Source of the DNA: Clostridia bacterium | Lineage (GTDB): Bacteria; Bacillota; Clostridia; Oscillospirales; Butyricicoccaceae | NCBI GenBank assembly: GCA_029099685.1 | Contig: JAQXOO010000008.1 | Location: 1-64,000 of the forward strand | DNA: 64,000 nt | Direction: 5' to 3' | Shown: positions 24,962 through 36,350 of the stretch, piece by piece | Position numbering within the stretch: the stretch's first letter is position 1 | How the letters are laid out: every line of letters starts with the position of its first letter | Position numbers and translations under genes: made by a program | Notes under the pieces: generated by a model | Databases searched by the model: none | The model's input: the letters and a program-made list of their open reading frames with translations, nothing else | What the model was told of the DNA's origin: nothing

Positions 24962-25431
24962 TTACCTTGTCCTCCATCTTTTTTCAGCATTTGGTCCGTG
25001 TCCAAAATCAGGGTCACGGGACCGTCGTTTACATGGTCGATGGCCATGTCGGCGCCAAACTCGCCGGTGATCAGCGGGATACCCCGGGCGCGGACCTCCT
25101 CCACAAAGCGCTCATACACCGGGATGGCTTCCTCGGGCCTGGCGGCGTGGAAGAAGTCGGGACGGCGGCCGTGGGAGCAGTCGGCATACAGGGTAAAGTT
25201 GCTCACCACCATCATGGCGCCGCCCACATCGGCCAGCGCCAGGTTCATCTTGCCGTTTTCGTCCTCAAACACCCGCATCTCTGCGCATTTTTTGGCCAGA
25301 TACGCGGCTTCGGCGGCGGTATCTCCGGGCTTGACGCCCACCAGCACCACAAAACCCTTTTCCATCTTGCCGCCGGGAACGCCGTTGATGGTGATGGATG
25401 CCCGGCTGACGCGGATGACAACTGCACGCAT
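24958..25431 (-). CDS. dtd: D-aminoacyl-tRNA deacylase
   Basis: The 157-residue protein starts MRAVVIRVSRASITINGVPG. Catalytic motifs are SNFTLYAD (usually SQFTLYAD; Asn replaces Gln) near residue 77 and NDGPVTLIL near 137, whose Gly-cisPro pair rejects L-amino acids. It frees tRNA from D-amino acids and from misloaded glycine. The place next to rel is typical of Firmicutes. Confidence 0.93.
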   Translation of the reverse strand: MRAVVIRVSRASITINGVPGGKMEKGFVVLVGVKPGDTAAEAAYLAKKCAEMRVFEDENGKMNLALADVGGAMMVVSNFTLYADCSHGRRPDFFHAARPEEAIPVYERFVEEVRARGIPLITGEFGADMAIDHVNDGPVTLILDTDQMLKKDGGQGK

Positions 25432-25519
25432 AGATTCTGTTCTCCATTCTGTTGAAAGTCGTAAAAAGCCGGGACGCGGGCGGGTACGGCCCTTTTTCTT
25501 GATTCTTCCCCGGCTCTTC

Positions 25520-27724
25520 TCAGCTGCCGGCCATGATGCGCTTGACCTCGGACACGCCGCTGATGCGCATCAGCCGGCCCAGCACAAACTCCAGCTGCTC
25601 CCTGTCGTATACCGAGATGGTCAGGTACAGGTCAAAGTGGCCGTCCTCAGCATCCCGGGCATTCATTTCCGTCACATTGATCTTCATGTTGCTCAGGCTG
25701 GTGAGCACATCGTTGAACATGCCCACCCGGGTGCGGCCCGAGATCTTGATGCCGGTATGGTACTGGTGCTTTTCGCCCTCGGCCCATTCGGTGCGGATCC
25801 AGCGGCCGTCCTCTCCGGGCTGCCGGGCAGCGGCCTTTGCGTTGGCGCAGTCCTGCCGGTGCACCGAAACGCCGTAGCCCCGGGTGATAAAGCCGATGAT
25901 GGGGTCGCCGGGGACGGGGGTGCAGCACTTGGAAAACTTCACCAGGCAATTGTCCAACCCTTCCACGATGACGCCGGTATCGGCGATGGATTTTCTGGGC
26001 TTGTTCATATGGGCCGCCAGTTTGGCCTCCTTGGCCTCGGCAGCCTTGATCCGGGCGGCCTCGTCCCTGACCTTTGCCAGCACCCGGGACAGGGCCACGC
26101 CGCCGTAGCCGATGCCGGCATACAGCTCCTCCAGGTTGGGCACGTTCATGCGCTTGCAGATCAGGTCCTGCATTTCGGTGCTCTGGAAGTTGTCATACAA
26201 CAGATTGGCCCGCAGCTCCCGCTCCAGGACGCTCCTGCCCTGCTCGATGTTTTCCTCCCGGCGCTCCTTTTTGAACCACTGCTTGATCTTGGTGCGGGCG
26301 CCGTTGGTTTTGACGATCTGCATCCAGTCACGCTTGGGGCCGGTAGAGTTTTTGGAGGTGATAACATCCACGATCTCGCCGCTGTGCAGCTCGCAGTCAA
26401 TGGGCACGATGCGGCCGTTGACCTTTGCGCCGGTCATCCGGTTGCCCACGGCGGAATGGATGGCATAAGCAAAATCGATGGGCGTCGCCCCCTTGGGCAG
26501 GTTGATGACGTCGCCCCGGGGGGTGAACACATAGACCTCGTCGGCAAACAGGTCGGTCTTGACATTTTTGATGAAATCGGTGGCGTCGGAATCCTGCTGG
26601 CTCTCGATGAGCTGGCGGACCCAGGCAAAGGTCTCCTCCTTCTGGGAGCCCCGCAGGCCGTTTTTGTATTTCCAGTGGGCGGCGATGCCGTATTCCGCCT
26701 GACGGTCCATCTCCTCGGTGCGGATCTGCACCTCAAAGGGGATGCCCTCGGTGCCGATGACCACCGTGTGCAGGGACTGGTAGCCGTTGGGCTTGGGGGT
26801 GCTGATATAGTCCTTGAAGCGGCCGGGCACCGGCTTGTACAGGTCGTGGATCATGCCCAGCACGTTGTAGCAGTCGGCCAGCTCCTTGACGATGACCCGG
26901 GTGGCACAGATGTCATACAGCTCGGAAAAGCGGAGGTTCTGTCCGTACAGCTTCCGGTAGATGCTGTAGACGCTCTTGAGCCGGGCCTTTACCTGGCACT
27001 GGATGCCGGCCTGCTCCAGCTTTTCGGTGATGCGGGCCTTGGTCAGGTCCAGAAAGTCCGCGAAGCCGTGGTTCTGCTCCTCCAGGTAGTCGGAGATCTC
27101 CTGGTAGCCCACAGGGTCCAGGATCTTCAGCGACCGGTCCTCTAGCTCCCACTTGACCCCCTGCATACCCAGACGGTGGGCCAGGGGGGCATAGATCTCC
27201 ATGGTCTCCACGGAGATGTCCCGCTGCTTCTGCTCCCGCTGGAACTGGATGGTGCGCATATTGTGCAGACGGTCGGCCAGCTTGATCATAATGACCCGGA
27301 TGTCCTTCGCCATGGCGACGAACATCTTGCGCAGGTCCTCCATCTGCTGCTCTTCCTTGGTGGAATAACTGGTGTGCTCCATCTGGGTCAGCTTGGTGAC
27401 GCCGTCCACCAAAACGGCCACCGGCTCGCCGAACTCCTTTGCCACCTCGTGATAGCTGGCGTCGGTGTCCTCGATGGTGTCGTGAAGCAGGCCGGCCATG
27501 ATGGACTCAGAATCCAGGCCCATCTGCTCAATGATCACCGCCACCGACACCGGATGCATGATATAAGGCTCGCCGCTCTTGCGCAGCTGCCCCTCATGAT
27601 GCCTGCGGGCATAGTCATAGGCGCGGAGGATGTTTTTCCCCTCCTCTTCGGGGAAGTCCGCCGCGATATCCCGCATCTGCCGGTCCAGTTTCTCCAGATA
27701 TTCCTGTCGTTCACGCTCGTCCAT
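25520..27724 (-). CDS. rel: Bifunctional (p)ppGpp synthetase/hydrolase Rel
   Basis: The 734-residue protein has the full Rel layout: HD hydrolase domain (HDTIEDTD near residue 75), RelA/SpoT synthetase domain about 220-350 (YKPVPGRFKDYISTPKPNGYQSLH), TGS domain about 390-450 (VYVFTPRGDVINLPKGATPI), a helical and zinc-finger-like region with KCCTPVPGD, and a C-terminal ACT domain. Both active sites look complete, so it should make and degrade the starvation alarmone. It lies 4 bases after recJ. Confidence 0.95.
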   Translation of the reverse strand: MDERERQEYLEKLDRQMRDIAADFPEEEGKNILRAYDYARRHHEGQLRKSGEPYIMHPVSVAVIIEQMGLDSESIMAGLLHDTIEDTDASYHEVAKEFGEPVAVLVDGVTKLTQMEHTSYSTKEEQQMEDLRKMFVAMAKDIRVIMIKLADRLHNMRTIQFQREQKQRDISVETMEIYAPLAHRLGMQGVKWELEDRSLKILDPVGYQEISDYLEEQNHGFADFLDLTKARITEKLEQAGIQCQVKARLKSVYSIYRKLYGQNLRFSELYDICATRVIVKELADCYNVLGMIHDLYKPVPGRFKDYISTPKPNGYQSLHTVVIGTEGIPFEVQIRTEEMDRQAEYGIAAHWKYKNGLRGSQKEETFAWVRQLIESQQDSDATDFIKNVKTDLFADEVYVFTPRGDVINLPKGATPIDFAYAIHSAVGNRMTGAKVNGRIVPIDCELHSGEIVDVITSKNSTGPKRDWMQIVKTNGARTKIKQWFKKERREENIEQGRSVLERELRANLLYDNFQSTEMQDLICKRMNVPNLEELYAGIGYGGVALSRVLAKVRDEAARIKAAEAKEAKLAAHMNKPRKSIADTGVIVEGLDNCLVKFSKCCTPVPGDPIIGFITRGYGVSVHRQDCANAKAAARQPGEDGRWIRTEWAEGEKHQYHTGIKISGRTRVGMFNDVLTSLSNMKINVTEMNARDAEDGHFDLYLTISVYDREQLEFVLGRLMRISGVSEVKRIMAGS

Positions 27725-27728
27725 CGTA

Positions 27729-29813
27729 TCAGCCCTTCAATACTGCCATCAGTTTTTTGAGCACGGAGGAGCCGCTGATATCCGCCTTGCCCTGATAATT
27801 CATGACGCGGATGCACAGCTCCTCGTCGCTGTTTTCATAGGAAAAAATGCCGCATTCCTGAAAAATGTCCAGGCAGACCAACAGCTTGCCCACGTTCATG
27901 CGGCCGCAGGCCTTTGCCTCGTACCGGACCTGACGGTACAGGGTGGCGGCCGGTACGGACAGCAGGCCGCCCTCGGCATTGGCCTTCACATGGCGGAACA
28001 CGGCCACCAGTTCTTCCCGGGTGGGGGTCAGCATCGCGGCCGCCTCCCGGTCGATGGGCCTGCCGCCTGTAAAGGTCTGATAGGTCTCCCGCGCCTGCCG
28101 GTCCGCCTGCTCTTCTTTCCGCGCCCAGCGCACATCCTTGATGACCAGCTGAACATTTTCGCTGCCCCGGTAGCTGTTGATCTCGGCGGAAAAGACGATG
28201 TCCAGCAGGTCGCCCTTGACAAACCGGCAGCTTTTTGCCCCCATGCCGAAGACAAAGGCGTAAAAGCTGCGGCCCTGCTTGCTGAGATGCAGTTTGATGT
28301 GCCGGTCATGGCTCATGGGGGTGATCTCCTCGATGCGCACATCCTGCATCAGGAACACCGGCTGGGGATTGCCCATGCCGAAGGGCTCCAGCGCCGCCAG
28401 TCCTCGCACCTCCCGCAGGGTCAGCTCCTGGGGCTCCACGGCGCAGTCCACATTGACGCAGGGGACGATCTCTTCGGTCTGGGTCTTGCGGGCATAGTCC
28501 TCCAGCGCCTGGCGCAGGGCCTCGGCGTTTTCCCGCTTGACGGTAAAGCCCACCGCCAGCTCGTGTCCGCCGTATTTTTCCAGCAGATGGGCGTTTTTCT
28601 CCAGCGCGGCATACAGGTTGAAGCCCTTGATGCTGCGGCCTGAGCCCTTGCCCACATCCCCGTTCATGGACACCAGCAGGCAGGGCACCCCATAGCGGTC
28701 ACTGAGACGCGAAGACACGATTCCGATGACGCCGTTGTGCCAGTCGTCGCCCCACAGCAGCATGGTCTTGCCCCGGGTCAGCTCGGGCTGGGCCTTGATG
28801 CGGGCCATGACCTGCTCATAGATGCCGTTTTCCTCCTCCTGCCGGCGGTGGTTCAGGCTGCACAGGTGCTCGGCCAGGGCCGCCGCCTCCGCCGGGTCGT
28901 CGGTGAGGAACATCCGGGCCGCGCTGCTGGCGCCGCCCAGCCGGCCCGCCGCGTTGATGCGGGGCGCCATGGTAAAGCTGACGGCGTTGGAGGTGACCGG
29001 CTTGGTGTCCAGGCCCAGCTTCTGCATCAGGGAGCGCAGGCCGTGATTTTGAGTGTTCTGCAGGTACTGCAGGCCGAAGGAGACGATGATGCGGTTCTCG
29101 CCCACAAGAGGCATCACATCGGCGATGGTTCCCACCGCCACCACATCGGCGTATTCCTGCAGCAGTTCCCGGATGGGCCGATCCTTTTCCAGGGCGCAGA
29201 TGACCTTGAAGGCCACGCCCACTCCGGCCAGCTCCCGGAAGGGGTATTCACTGTCCACCCTGCGGGGATTGACCACCGCGGCCGCGGCGGGGAGCTTTTC
29301 CTTGCACTCGTGATGGTCGGTGATGATCAGGCGCAGGCCCAGTTCCCGGGCATAGTCCGCCTCTTCCTCGGCGGTGATGCCGCTGTCCACCGTGATGAGC
29401 AGGCGGCAGCCCTCGTCATACAGGGTCTTGATGGCGGCGGTGTTCAGCCCATAGCCCTCTCCCAGCCGGTCGGGGATGTAATAGGTGCAGTCCGCCCCCA
29501 TCTTCCGCAGATACTGGATCATGATGCAGGTGGCGGTGACCCCGTCCACATCATAGTCGCCGTACACCGCGATCTTCACATGATGTTGGATGGCGGATTG
29601 GATCTCCGCCACCGCCTTGTCCATGTCCTTCAGCAAAAAGGGGTCGTGGATCCCTTCTGCCGATTGGGTCATAAAGGCCCGGGCCTTTTCCGGGGTGTCA
29701 AACCCTCTGGCAGCCAAAACACGGGCTGTAAGCCGGCTGAGCCCAAGCTCCCCGGCCAACTGGTCCGCGCAGGCGTTATGATCGGCTGCGAGCAGCCATT
29801 TTTTCTTTTTCAT
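27729..29813 (-). CDS. recJ: Single-stranded-DNA-specific exonuclease RecJ
   Basis: The protein has 694 residues from the ATG at 29813. Catalytic motifs of the DHH family are GDYDVDGVTATC, TVDSGI and ITDHHECKE, with the DHHA1 part from about residue 330 (GKGSGRSIKGFNLYAALE). An OB-fold segment follows and a C-terminal extension to 694, as in clostridial RecJ. It degrades single strands 5' to 3' in recombination and repair. The promoter at 29848-29876 is perfect in the -10. Confidence 0.93.
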   Translation of the reverse strand: MKKKKWLLAADHNACADQLAGELGLSRLTARVLAARGFDTPEKARAFMTQSAEGIHDPFLLKDMDKAVAEIQSAIQHHVKIAVYGDYDVDGVTATCIMIQYLRKMGADCTYYIPDRLGEGYGLNTAAIKTLYDEGCRLLITVDSGITAEEEADYARELGLRLIITDHHECKEKLPAAAAVVNPRRVDSEYPFRELAGVGVAFKVICALEKDRPIRELLQEYADVVAVGTIADVMPLVGENRIIVSFGLQYLQNTQNHGLRSLMQKLGLDTKPVTSNAVSFTMAPRINAAGRLGGASSAARMFLTDDPAEAAALAEHLCSLNHRRQEEENGIYEQVMARIKAQPELTRGKTMLLWGDDWHNGVIGIVSSRLSDRYGVPCLLVSMNGDVGKGSGRSIKGFNLYAALEKNAHLLEKYGGHELAVGFTVKRENAEALRQALEDYARKTQTEEIVPCVNVDCAVEPQELTLREVRGLAALEPFGMGNPQPVFLMQDVRIEEITPMSHDRHIKLHLSKQGRSFYAFVFGMGAKSCRFVKGDLLDIVFSAEINSYRGSENVQLVIKDVRWARKEEQADRQARETYQTFTGGRPIDREAAAMLTPTREELVAVFRHVKANAEGGLLSVPAATLYRQVRYEAKACGRMNVGKLLVCLDIFQECGIFSYENSDEELCIRVMNYQGKADISGSSVLKKLMAVLKG

Positions 29814-29847
29814 TCCGCACTCCGAATTTATATTTTTATCATTGATT

Positions 29848-29876
29848 ATTATAGCAAACACAGAGGTAGGATACAA
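29848..29876 (-). promoter_or_regulatory. Promoter of the recJ-rel-dtd row
   Basis: Minus strand TTGTAT (29871-29876) and TATAAT (29848-29853) with a 17-base spacer, 35 bases before the recJ start. Confidence 0.75.
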
Positions 29877-30172
29877 GTAATTTCGGTAAAAATCACTGTT
29901 TTCAGGCGTCGAAGCACCGGTGTGCCGGGACAGGCCGCGTCCACCGCCCGGCAAAGGGCCTTTTTGCAGGGCTCCGGGCCTGTTTTTCCGCAAAGTGAGT
30001 CCGGACAGCCCTCCGGCGGCAGTCTCCCGTCCGATTCTATAAAACTGACACATTTTTCTGCAAAATACGCCTATCGGCAGGCGGCGCTTTTTTGTACAAT
30101 CAAATCGAAGATATGAGAAAGCGCGCCCGGCGAAGGGCCGGAACGGCGCGCGGAAAACGGAGGAAACAGATC
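29877..30172. other. Gene-free interval between recJ and the PspC gene
   Basis: No supportable gene. A TACAAT at 30095-30100 could be the -10 box for the PspC gene but no good -35 stands before it. GC-rich partial hairpins occur around 29935-29990. Confidence 0.4.
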
Positions 30173-30367
30173 ATGAACAAACGCTTGTATCGGTCCAACA
30201 CCAACAAAATGGTAGCCGGCGTCTGCGGCGGCATCGCGGAATACTTCCGTGTGGACCCCACGCTTGTGCGGCTGGGCTGGCTGCTGTTCTGCGCGGCGGG
30301 CGGCAGCGGCTTTTTGGTCTATATCATCGCCGCCCTGATCATCCCCCAGGGTGTGGAAGAAAATTGA
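30173..30367 (+). CDS. PspC-domain small membrane protein
   Basis: The 64-residue protein starts MNKRLYRSNTNKMVAGVCGG; GVCGGIAEYFRVDPTLVRLGW is the PspC signature, followed by one membrane helix. PspC proteins in other bacteria respond to envelope stress, but single-domain forms in Firmicutes have no defined role. ATG 30173 follows CGGAGGAAAC. The stop overlaps the start of the lipoprotein gene by 4 bases. Confidence 0.85.
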   Translation: MNKRLYRSNTNKMVAGVCGGIAEYFRVDPTLVRLGWLLFCAAGGSGFLVYIIAALIIPQGVEEN

Positions 30368-30795
30368 CCGTGGGACGGCGCACGTCTTTTGCCTGGAAAC
30401 GGGAGCACCGCCGGAAACCACGGTTTTGCCCGGCCGTTCTGGCCCTGCTGCTGGCGGTGGCCCTTGCTGGCTGCGGCGCCCCTCCGCCCGCCCCCAAGGC
30501 GCAAATGACCATCCGTTTTGAAAACGGGCAGCCGGTCCGCACCGGAACAGAGCTGCAAAGCTATCACCTGGAGGAGGGCCGCACCGGCGAGCTGGAGATC
30601 TCCGTGGAGGCGGAAAGCGGAAGCGTGGATATTTCCGTCTTCCCCACGAACACCCCGGACCGCTTCTGCTACCGGGGCACAGCGCTTCCCACCTCCGTCT
30701 TTACGGTGACGCTGGCGGAGGCCGGGGAATATACGGTGCGGATCCAGGCAGACCGCTTTATCGGCAGCTACGGCTTTGCCTGGAAAACCTTTTAA
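30364..30795 (+). CDS. Putative lipoprotein, unknown function
   Basis: The 143-residue protein has a long positively charged N-terminus, a hydrophobic stretch and a lipobox LAGC near residue 36, so it is probably anchored outside the membrane. The mature part looks like a small beta domain (VDISVFPTNTPDRF, YTVRIQADRFIG). Start may be the TTG at 30364 overlapping the PspC stop or the GTG at 30370. No family recognised. Confidence 0.65.
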   Translation: MTVGRRTSFAWKREHRRKPRFCPAVLALLLAVALAGCGAPPPAPKAQMTIRFENGQPVRTGTELQSYHLEEGRTGELEISVEAESGSVDISVFPTNTPDRFCYRGTALPTSVFTVTLAEAGEYTVRIQADRFIGSYGFAWKTF

Positions 30796-30846
30796 AAAAA
30801 GCGGGGCGCAGCGCCCTGCGCCCGCCCGGATGTTTTGACAAGCAGA

Positions 30847-30877
30847 AAGGCCACCCGGCTTCCCGCCGGGTGGCCTT
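30847..30877. terminator. Convergent terminator between the lipoprotein gene and dnaJ
   Basis: AAGGCCACCCGG (30847-30858) pairs with CCGGGTGGCCTT (30866-30877). A second hairpin with arms GGGCGCAG and CTGCGCCC lies just upstream at about 30806-30825. Confidence 0.75.
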
Positions 30878-30919
30878 CGTTTGCTTTCAAGTGCTTTCGG
30901 CCCGCAGCTGGGCCGCCTG

Positions 30920-32065
30920 TCAATCCTTGTTGAACAGGTCCTTCATTTTTTTGAAGAAGCCGCCGCGCTCGCTGTAGCAGCTGTCGCCGGTCGCCTCGTC
31001 AAACTTGCGCAGAAGCTCCTTCTGCTCGTGATTGAGGTTGCGGGGGATCTCCACATTGACCTTCACATACTGGTCGCCCCGGCCACGGCCGTTGACACTG
31101 GGAACACCGCTGCCCCGGAGCCGGAAGACCGTGCCGGTCTGTGTGCCCTCGGGCAGGTCGTACTGCACCTTTCCATCCACGGTGGGAACGGTCAGCGTAG
31201 CACCCAGCGCCGCCTGGGCGAAGGAAATGGGCATCTCCAGAATAATATCCTGTCCGTCCCGCTTGAACATCTTGTGTTCTTTTACATAGACGGTGACGTA
31301 CAGGTCGCCGGCAGGCCCGCCCTGGGTGCCGCCGTTGCCCTCGCCCCGCAGGGAGATGGTCTGTCCGTCGTCGATGCCGGCAGGGATCTTCACCCGGATG
31401 GTGCGGGTCTTGCGGACACGTCCCTCGCCCTTACAGGACGGGCACGGTTCCTTGATGATCTTGCCGGTGCCCTTGCAGTTCTGGCAGGGACTGCTGCTGG
31501 AAAAGACACCGAAGGGCGTGCGCTGGGTGGACTGCACCTGGCCGGAGCCCCGGCACACCGGGCAGCTCTCGGGCGAGGTGCCCTTTTTCGCGCCGGTGCC
31601 GCCGCAGTCCTTGCAGCTCTCATTGCGGGTGACGCTGACGCTCTTTTCACAGCCGAAAACCGCTTCTTCAAAGGTCAGCTGCAGCGTAATGCGCAGGTTT
31701 TCGCCCTTCCGCGGGCCGTTATGCCGGGTCTGCTGGCCGCCAAAGCCGCCGCCGAACATGGAGCCGAAGATGTCGCCCAGGTCGAAATCCTGGAAACCGC
31801 CGAAGCCGCCGCCTCCCGCGCCGCCGGCGTAATTGGGGTCGATGCCCGCAAATCCGTACTGGTCGTAGCGGGCCTTTTTCTCGGCGTCAGACAGCACCTC
31901 ATAGGCGCCGTTGACTTCCTTCATCTTCTTTTCGGCTTCTTTGTCGCCGGGGTTCAGATCGGGATGGTATTTCTTCGCAAGCTTGCGATAGGCCTTTTTG
32001 ATTTCATCGTCGCTGGCGCCCTTTTGCAGGCCCAGGACCTCATAAAGATCGCGTTGTTCAGCCAT
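30920..32065 (-). CDS. dnaJ: Chaperone DnaJ (Hsp40)
   Basis: The 381-residue protein has a J domain with KYHPDLNPG (HPD near residue 34), a Gly/Phe-rich linker (about 75-110), four zinc CxxCxGxG repeats ([32 protein letters not shown]) and the C-terminal substrate domains. It delivers substrates to DnaK and stimulates its ATPase. Last gene of the HrcA-controlled operon; the methylase gene prmA that often follows is absent. Confidence 0.97.
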   Translation of the reverse strand: MAEQRDLYEVLGLQKGASDDEIKKAYRKLAKKYHPDLNPGDKEAEKKMKEVNGAYEVLSDAEKKARYDQYGFAGIDPNYAGGAGGGGFGGFQDFDLGDIFGSMFGGGFGGQQTRHNGPRKGENLRITLQLTFEEAVFGCEKSVSVTRNESCKDCGGTGAKKGTSPESCPVCRGSGQVQSTQRTPFGVFSSSSPCQNCKGTGKIIKEPCPSCKGEGRVRKTRTIRVKIPAGIDDGQTISLRGEGNGGTQGGPAGDLYVTVYVKEHKMFKRDGQDIILEMPISFAQAALGATLTVPTVDGKVQYDLPEGTQTGTVFRLRGSGVPSVNGRGRGDQYVKVNVEIPRNLNHEQKELLRKFDEATGDSCYSERGGFFKKMKDLFNKD

Positions 32066-32108
32066 ATCTGCTCTCCTAAATTACAAAAACGATGTAAAAC
32101 GGCACACA

Positions 32109-32128
32109 GCGGGGCAAAACTGCCCCGC
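32109..32128 (-). terminator. Hairpin between dnaK and dnaJ
   Basis: GCGGGGC (32109-32115) and GCCCCGC (32122-32128) form a 7-bp stem in the 91-base gap. It may reduce dnaJ transcript relative to dnaK, or stabilise the dnaK message. Confidence 0.45.
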
Positions 32129-32156
32129 CTGCGCCTGTTTTTTCAAAAGGGTCGGA

Positions 32157-34037
<1,881 letters not shown>

Positions 34038-34070
34038 TCAGATTTATGTGAATGATAAGGGATCTCGATA

Positions 34071-34667
34071 TCAGCCGGTGGTCTTTACCATGGCGGCGCG
34101 GATCAGCTTTCCGCCCATGGTATAGCCCTTTTGCAGCACCTGCGCGATCACGGTCTCGCCGGTGCCCTCGCCCTCCTCGTGGAGGACGGCGTTGTGGAAG
34201 TTGGGGTCAAAGGGCTGGCCTTCCTCTCCGCAGGCTTCCACGTGGTATTTGTCCAGGATCTCGCGGAACTGCTTGAGGATCAGTTTGATGCCCTCGTCCG
34301 CGTTTTCCTGGGCGGCGCCCCGCTCCAGATTGTCCAGCACCGGCAGAAACGCGGCCACGGCGGCCATCTGCGCCTCCTGCCAGGTGTTTTCCTTCTCCTT
34401 CATGGTGCGCTTGCGGAAGTTGTCGTACTCCGCCAGGACGCGCTTGTAGCGTTCCTCCTGCCGGGCGGCTTCTTCCTCCATCTGCCGGAGCTTTTCCTCC
34501 AGCTTTTCGCTGTGCTTTTTCTCCTTTTTGCTCTCGCCGGCGGGCTGTTTGGCCCGGGCCGCTCCGGCTTCAGCCTCAGCGGCCGCCGCTTCGGTCTGCG
34601 CTGTGGTCTGTGCCGTGGTCTTTGCTTCACTTTGCGCTTCGGTCTGCGCTTTCATTTCTTCGGTCAT
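34071..34667 (-). CDS. grpE: Nucleotide exchange factor GrpE
   Basis: The protein has 198 residues. The conserved part is C-terminal: YKRVLAEYDNFRKRTMKEKE, FLPVLDNLERG and the beta domain ending QVLQKGYTMGGKLIRAAMV. The first 35 residues are a low-complexity run of Thr, Gln, Ala and Glu, built on TEAQ/TTAQ-like units. ATG 34667 follows AGGTGAGAG and lies 41 bases inside the end of hrcA. It releases ADP from DnaK. Confidence 0.95.
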   Translation of the reverse strand: MTEEMKAQTEAQSEAKTTAQTTAQTEAAAAEAEAGAARAKQPAGESKKEKKHSEKLEEKLRQMEEEAARQEERYKRVLAEYDNFRKRTMKEKENTWQEAQMAAVAAFLPVLDNLERGAAQENADEGIKLILKQFREILDKYHVEACGEEGQPFDPNFHNAVLHEEGEGTGETVIAQVLQKGYTMGGKLIRAAMVKTTG

Positions 34668-35718
34668 CGCTCTCACCTGCGTCCTTTAGTCGTTTCATTC
34701 CATTTCCGGTGACGCCCGACACCGCCTGGGTAAAGGCGATCAGCTTGGCGCACACATCGGCATAATCCATTCTGGCCGGGGCGATGATGCCCACGATGCC
34801 CTTGGTATTCCGGTCGATCTGGTAGCTGGTGAACACCAGACTGGCGTCACGCATGCTGGGGTCCTGCAGCTCGGGGCCGATACGGATGTTGATCACATCG
34901 GGGGTATCTTCCCCCTCCAGCAGCTGGCCCAGCCGGCTGCGGTCGGAGAAATATTCCAGCATCTCCCGAGCGCGCTGGGTGTCCTGGTATTCCCGGTTGT
35001 CCAGCAGACGGGCCGCGCCGTCGATGTAGATCTCCGGCTTGCCCCCCGCCTCGGTGGAACGGATGAAGTCCAGCACGTCGGCGGTCATCTGGTATACCGG
35101 GGAATCCCGGCCCGTGCTCTGCTGCACCGAGGGCAGCAGGTACTCCAGCCGCCGCTCGCTGAGGGCCAGGTTGACGGCGGTGCCCAGCACCGCGGCGGTG
35201 GCGGGCTCCACCGGACGTTCCAGCCGCAGCATTTTGTTTTTCACATCGCTGTCGGTGACCAGCACCACCGCGTAGGTGTATCCGCCGTCCACGTCGATCA
35301 GCTCGCATTTTTTCACCCGGACGCCGCCGGTGCGGGAAAGCATGGACACGGTGGTGTGCTGGGTCATCTCGCCCAGCACCTTGGAGGCGCTGACCACGAT
35401 ATTGTCGATCTCCCGCATCTTGGCCTGCATCATCAGGCGCATGGCCTCCAGCTCGTCGGTGGCCACCCGGTGCCGCTCCATCAGTTCGTTGACGTACAGC
35501 CGGTAAGCGGCAAAGGACGGGATGCGTCCCGCGGACACATGGGGCTTTTCCAGATAACCCATATCCTCCAGCTCGCTCATTTCGTTGCGGATGGTGGCGG
35601 AGGAGATAGGGCTGTCGAAGCTGTTCACCAGCGTTTTGGAACCCACCGGCTCTGCGGTGTCGATATAGCTTTCCACGATGGCCTTCAGAATGCGGCGTTT
35701 CCGCTCGGGAAGTTCCAC
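34627..35718 (-). CDS. hrcA: Heat-inducible transcription repressor HrcA
   Basis: The protein has 363 residues from a GTG at 35718, starting VELPERKRRILKAIVESYID and the winged helix PISSATIRNEMSELEDMGYL. The C-terminal region has GIIAPARMDYADVCAKL, the usual HrcA end. A longer frame would begin inside the CIRCE operator; AAAGGAGG before the GTG decides the start. HrcA dimers bind CIRCE and repress this operon until misfolded protein draws GroEL away. Confidence 0.93.
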   Translation of the reverse strand: MELPERKRRILKAIVESYIDTAEPVGSKTLVNSFDSPISSATIRNEMSELEDMGYLEKPHVSAGRIPSFAAYRLYVNELMERHRVATDELEAMRLMMQAKMREIDNIVVSASKVLGEMTQHTTVSMLSRTGGVRVKKCELIDVDGGYTYAVVLVTDSDVKNKMLRLERPVEPATAAVLGTAVNLALSERRLEYLLPSVQQSTGRDSPVYQMTADVLDFIRSTEAGGKPEIYIDGAARLLDNREYQDTQRAREMLEYFSDRSRLGQLLEGEDTPDVINIRIGPELQDPSMRDASLVFTSYQIDRNTKGIVGIIAPARMDYADVCAKLIAFTQAVSGVTGNGMKRLKDAGESDDRRNESADRSAK

Positions 35719-35737
35719 AGGCTCTCCTCCTTTCATT

Positions 35738-35764
35738 TTAGCACTCCTCATCTCTGAGTGCTAA
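35738..35764 (-). promoter_or_regulatory. CIRCE operator
   Basis: A perfect inverted repeat TTAGCACTC-N9-GAGTGCTAA, the HrcA binding site, placed just after the promoter so that bound HrcA blocks elongation or open complex formation. Confidence 0.95.
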
Positions 35765-35768
35765 CATT

Positions 35769-35796
35769 ATTCTACCCCAATCCGCCGGTTTGTCAA
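35769..35796 (-). promoter_or_regulatory. Promoter of the hrcA-grpE-dnaK-dnaJ operon
   Basis: Minus strand TTGACA (35791-35796) and TAGAAT (35769-35774) with a 16-base spacer; CIRCE begins 4 bases after the -10 box. Confidence 0.85.
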
Positions 35797-35869
35797 TAGT
35801 TTTTCCAAAAAAATTGTGAACAAATTGGTAACATTGACCATACATTTTATGAACGCCGGGGGTAAGTGC

Positions 35870-35896
35870 TAAAATGGGCGGCCGCAAGGGCCGCCC
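35870..35896 (-). terminator. Terminator of tadA
   Basis: GGGCGGCC (35876-35883) pairs with GGCCGCCC (35889-35896); the minus strand continues ATTTTAGC. Confidence 0.65.
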
Positions 35897-35901
35897 ACGG
35901 G

Positions 35902-36348
35902 TCATTTTTTCCGGATCTCCTCAAAAAAATCTGTCAGCAGCCGGGCGCATTCCGCCTCCCGGACGCCTTTGTACAGTTTGGGTTTGTAGCCGAAGGCCTC
36001 CTCAAACAGGTTCATCACGCCGCCGCAGGCACCGAAGGTGGTGTCGGTGGCGCCGCAGACCACGGTGTCCACCCGGGCGTTCAGGATGGCGCCGGCGCAC
36101 ATGGGGCAGGGCTCCAGCGTCACGTAAAGGGTGCAGCCGGTGAGCCGCCAGTCGCCCACGGCCCGCTCCGCCTGAGCCATGGCCATCAGCTCCGCGTGTC
36201 CCAGGACGGTCCGGTTGGTCTCCCGCCGGTTATAGCCCGCGCCGATGACCGCCCCATCCTTTACGATAACGCAGCCCACCGGCACCTCGCCCAGGGCTTT
36301 GGCCCGCGCCGCCTGTTCCAGGGCCAGACCCATAAAATGCTCTTTCAC
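35902..36348 (-). CDS. tadA: tRNA-specific adenosine deaminase TadA
   Basis: The 148-residue protein has the zinc deaminase motifs HAELMAM (His and catalytic Glu near residue 51) and EPCPMCAGAI. TadA turns A34 of tRNA-Arg(ACG) into inosine. Start is a GTG at 36348 after AGAGGCGG. It is divergent to a small membrane protein gene and both appear to use the shared promoter region at 36351-36403. Confidence 0.95.
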   Translation of the reverse strand: MKEHFMGLALEQAARAKALGEVPVGCVIVKDGAVIGAGYNRRETNRTVLGHAELMAMAQAERAVGDWRLTGCTLYVTLEPCPMCAGAILNARVDTVVCGATDTTFGACGGVMNLFEEAFGYKPKLYKGVREAECARLLTDFFEEIRKK

Positions 36349-36350
36349 GC

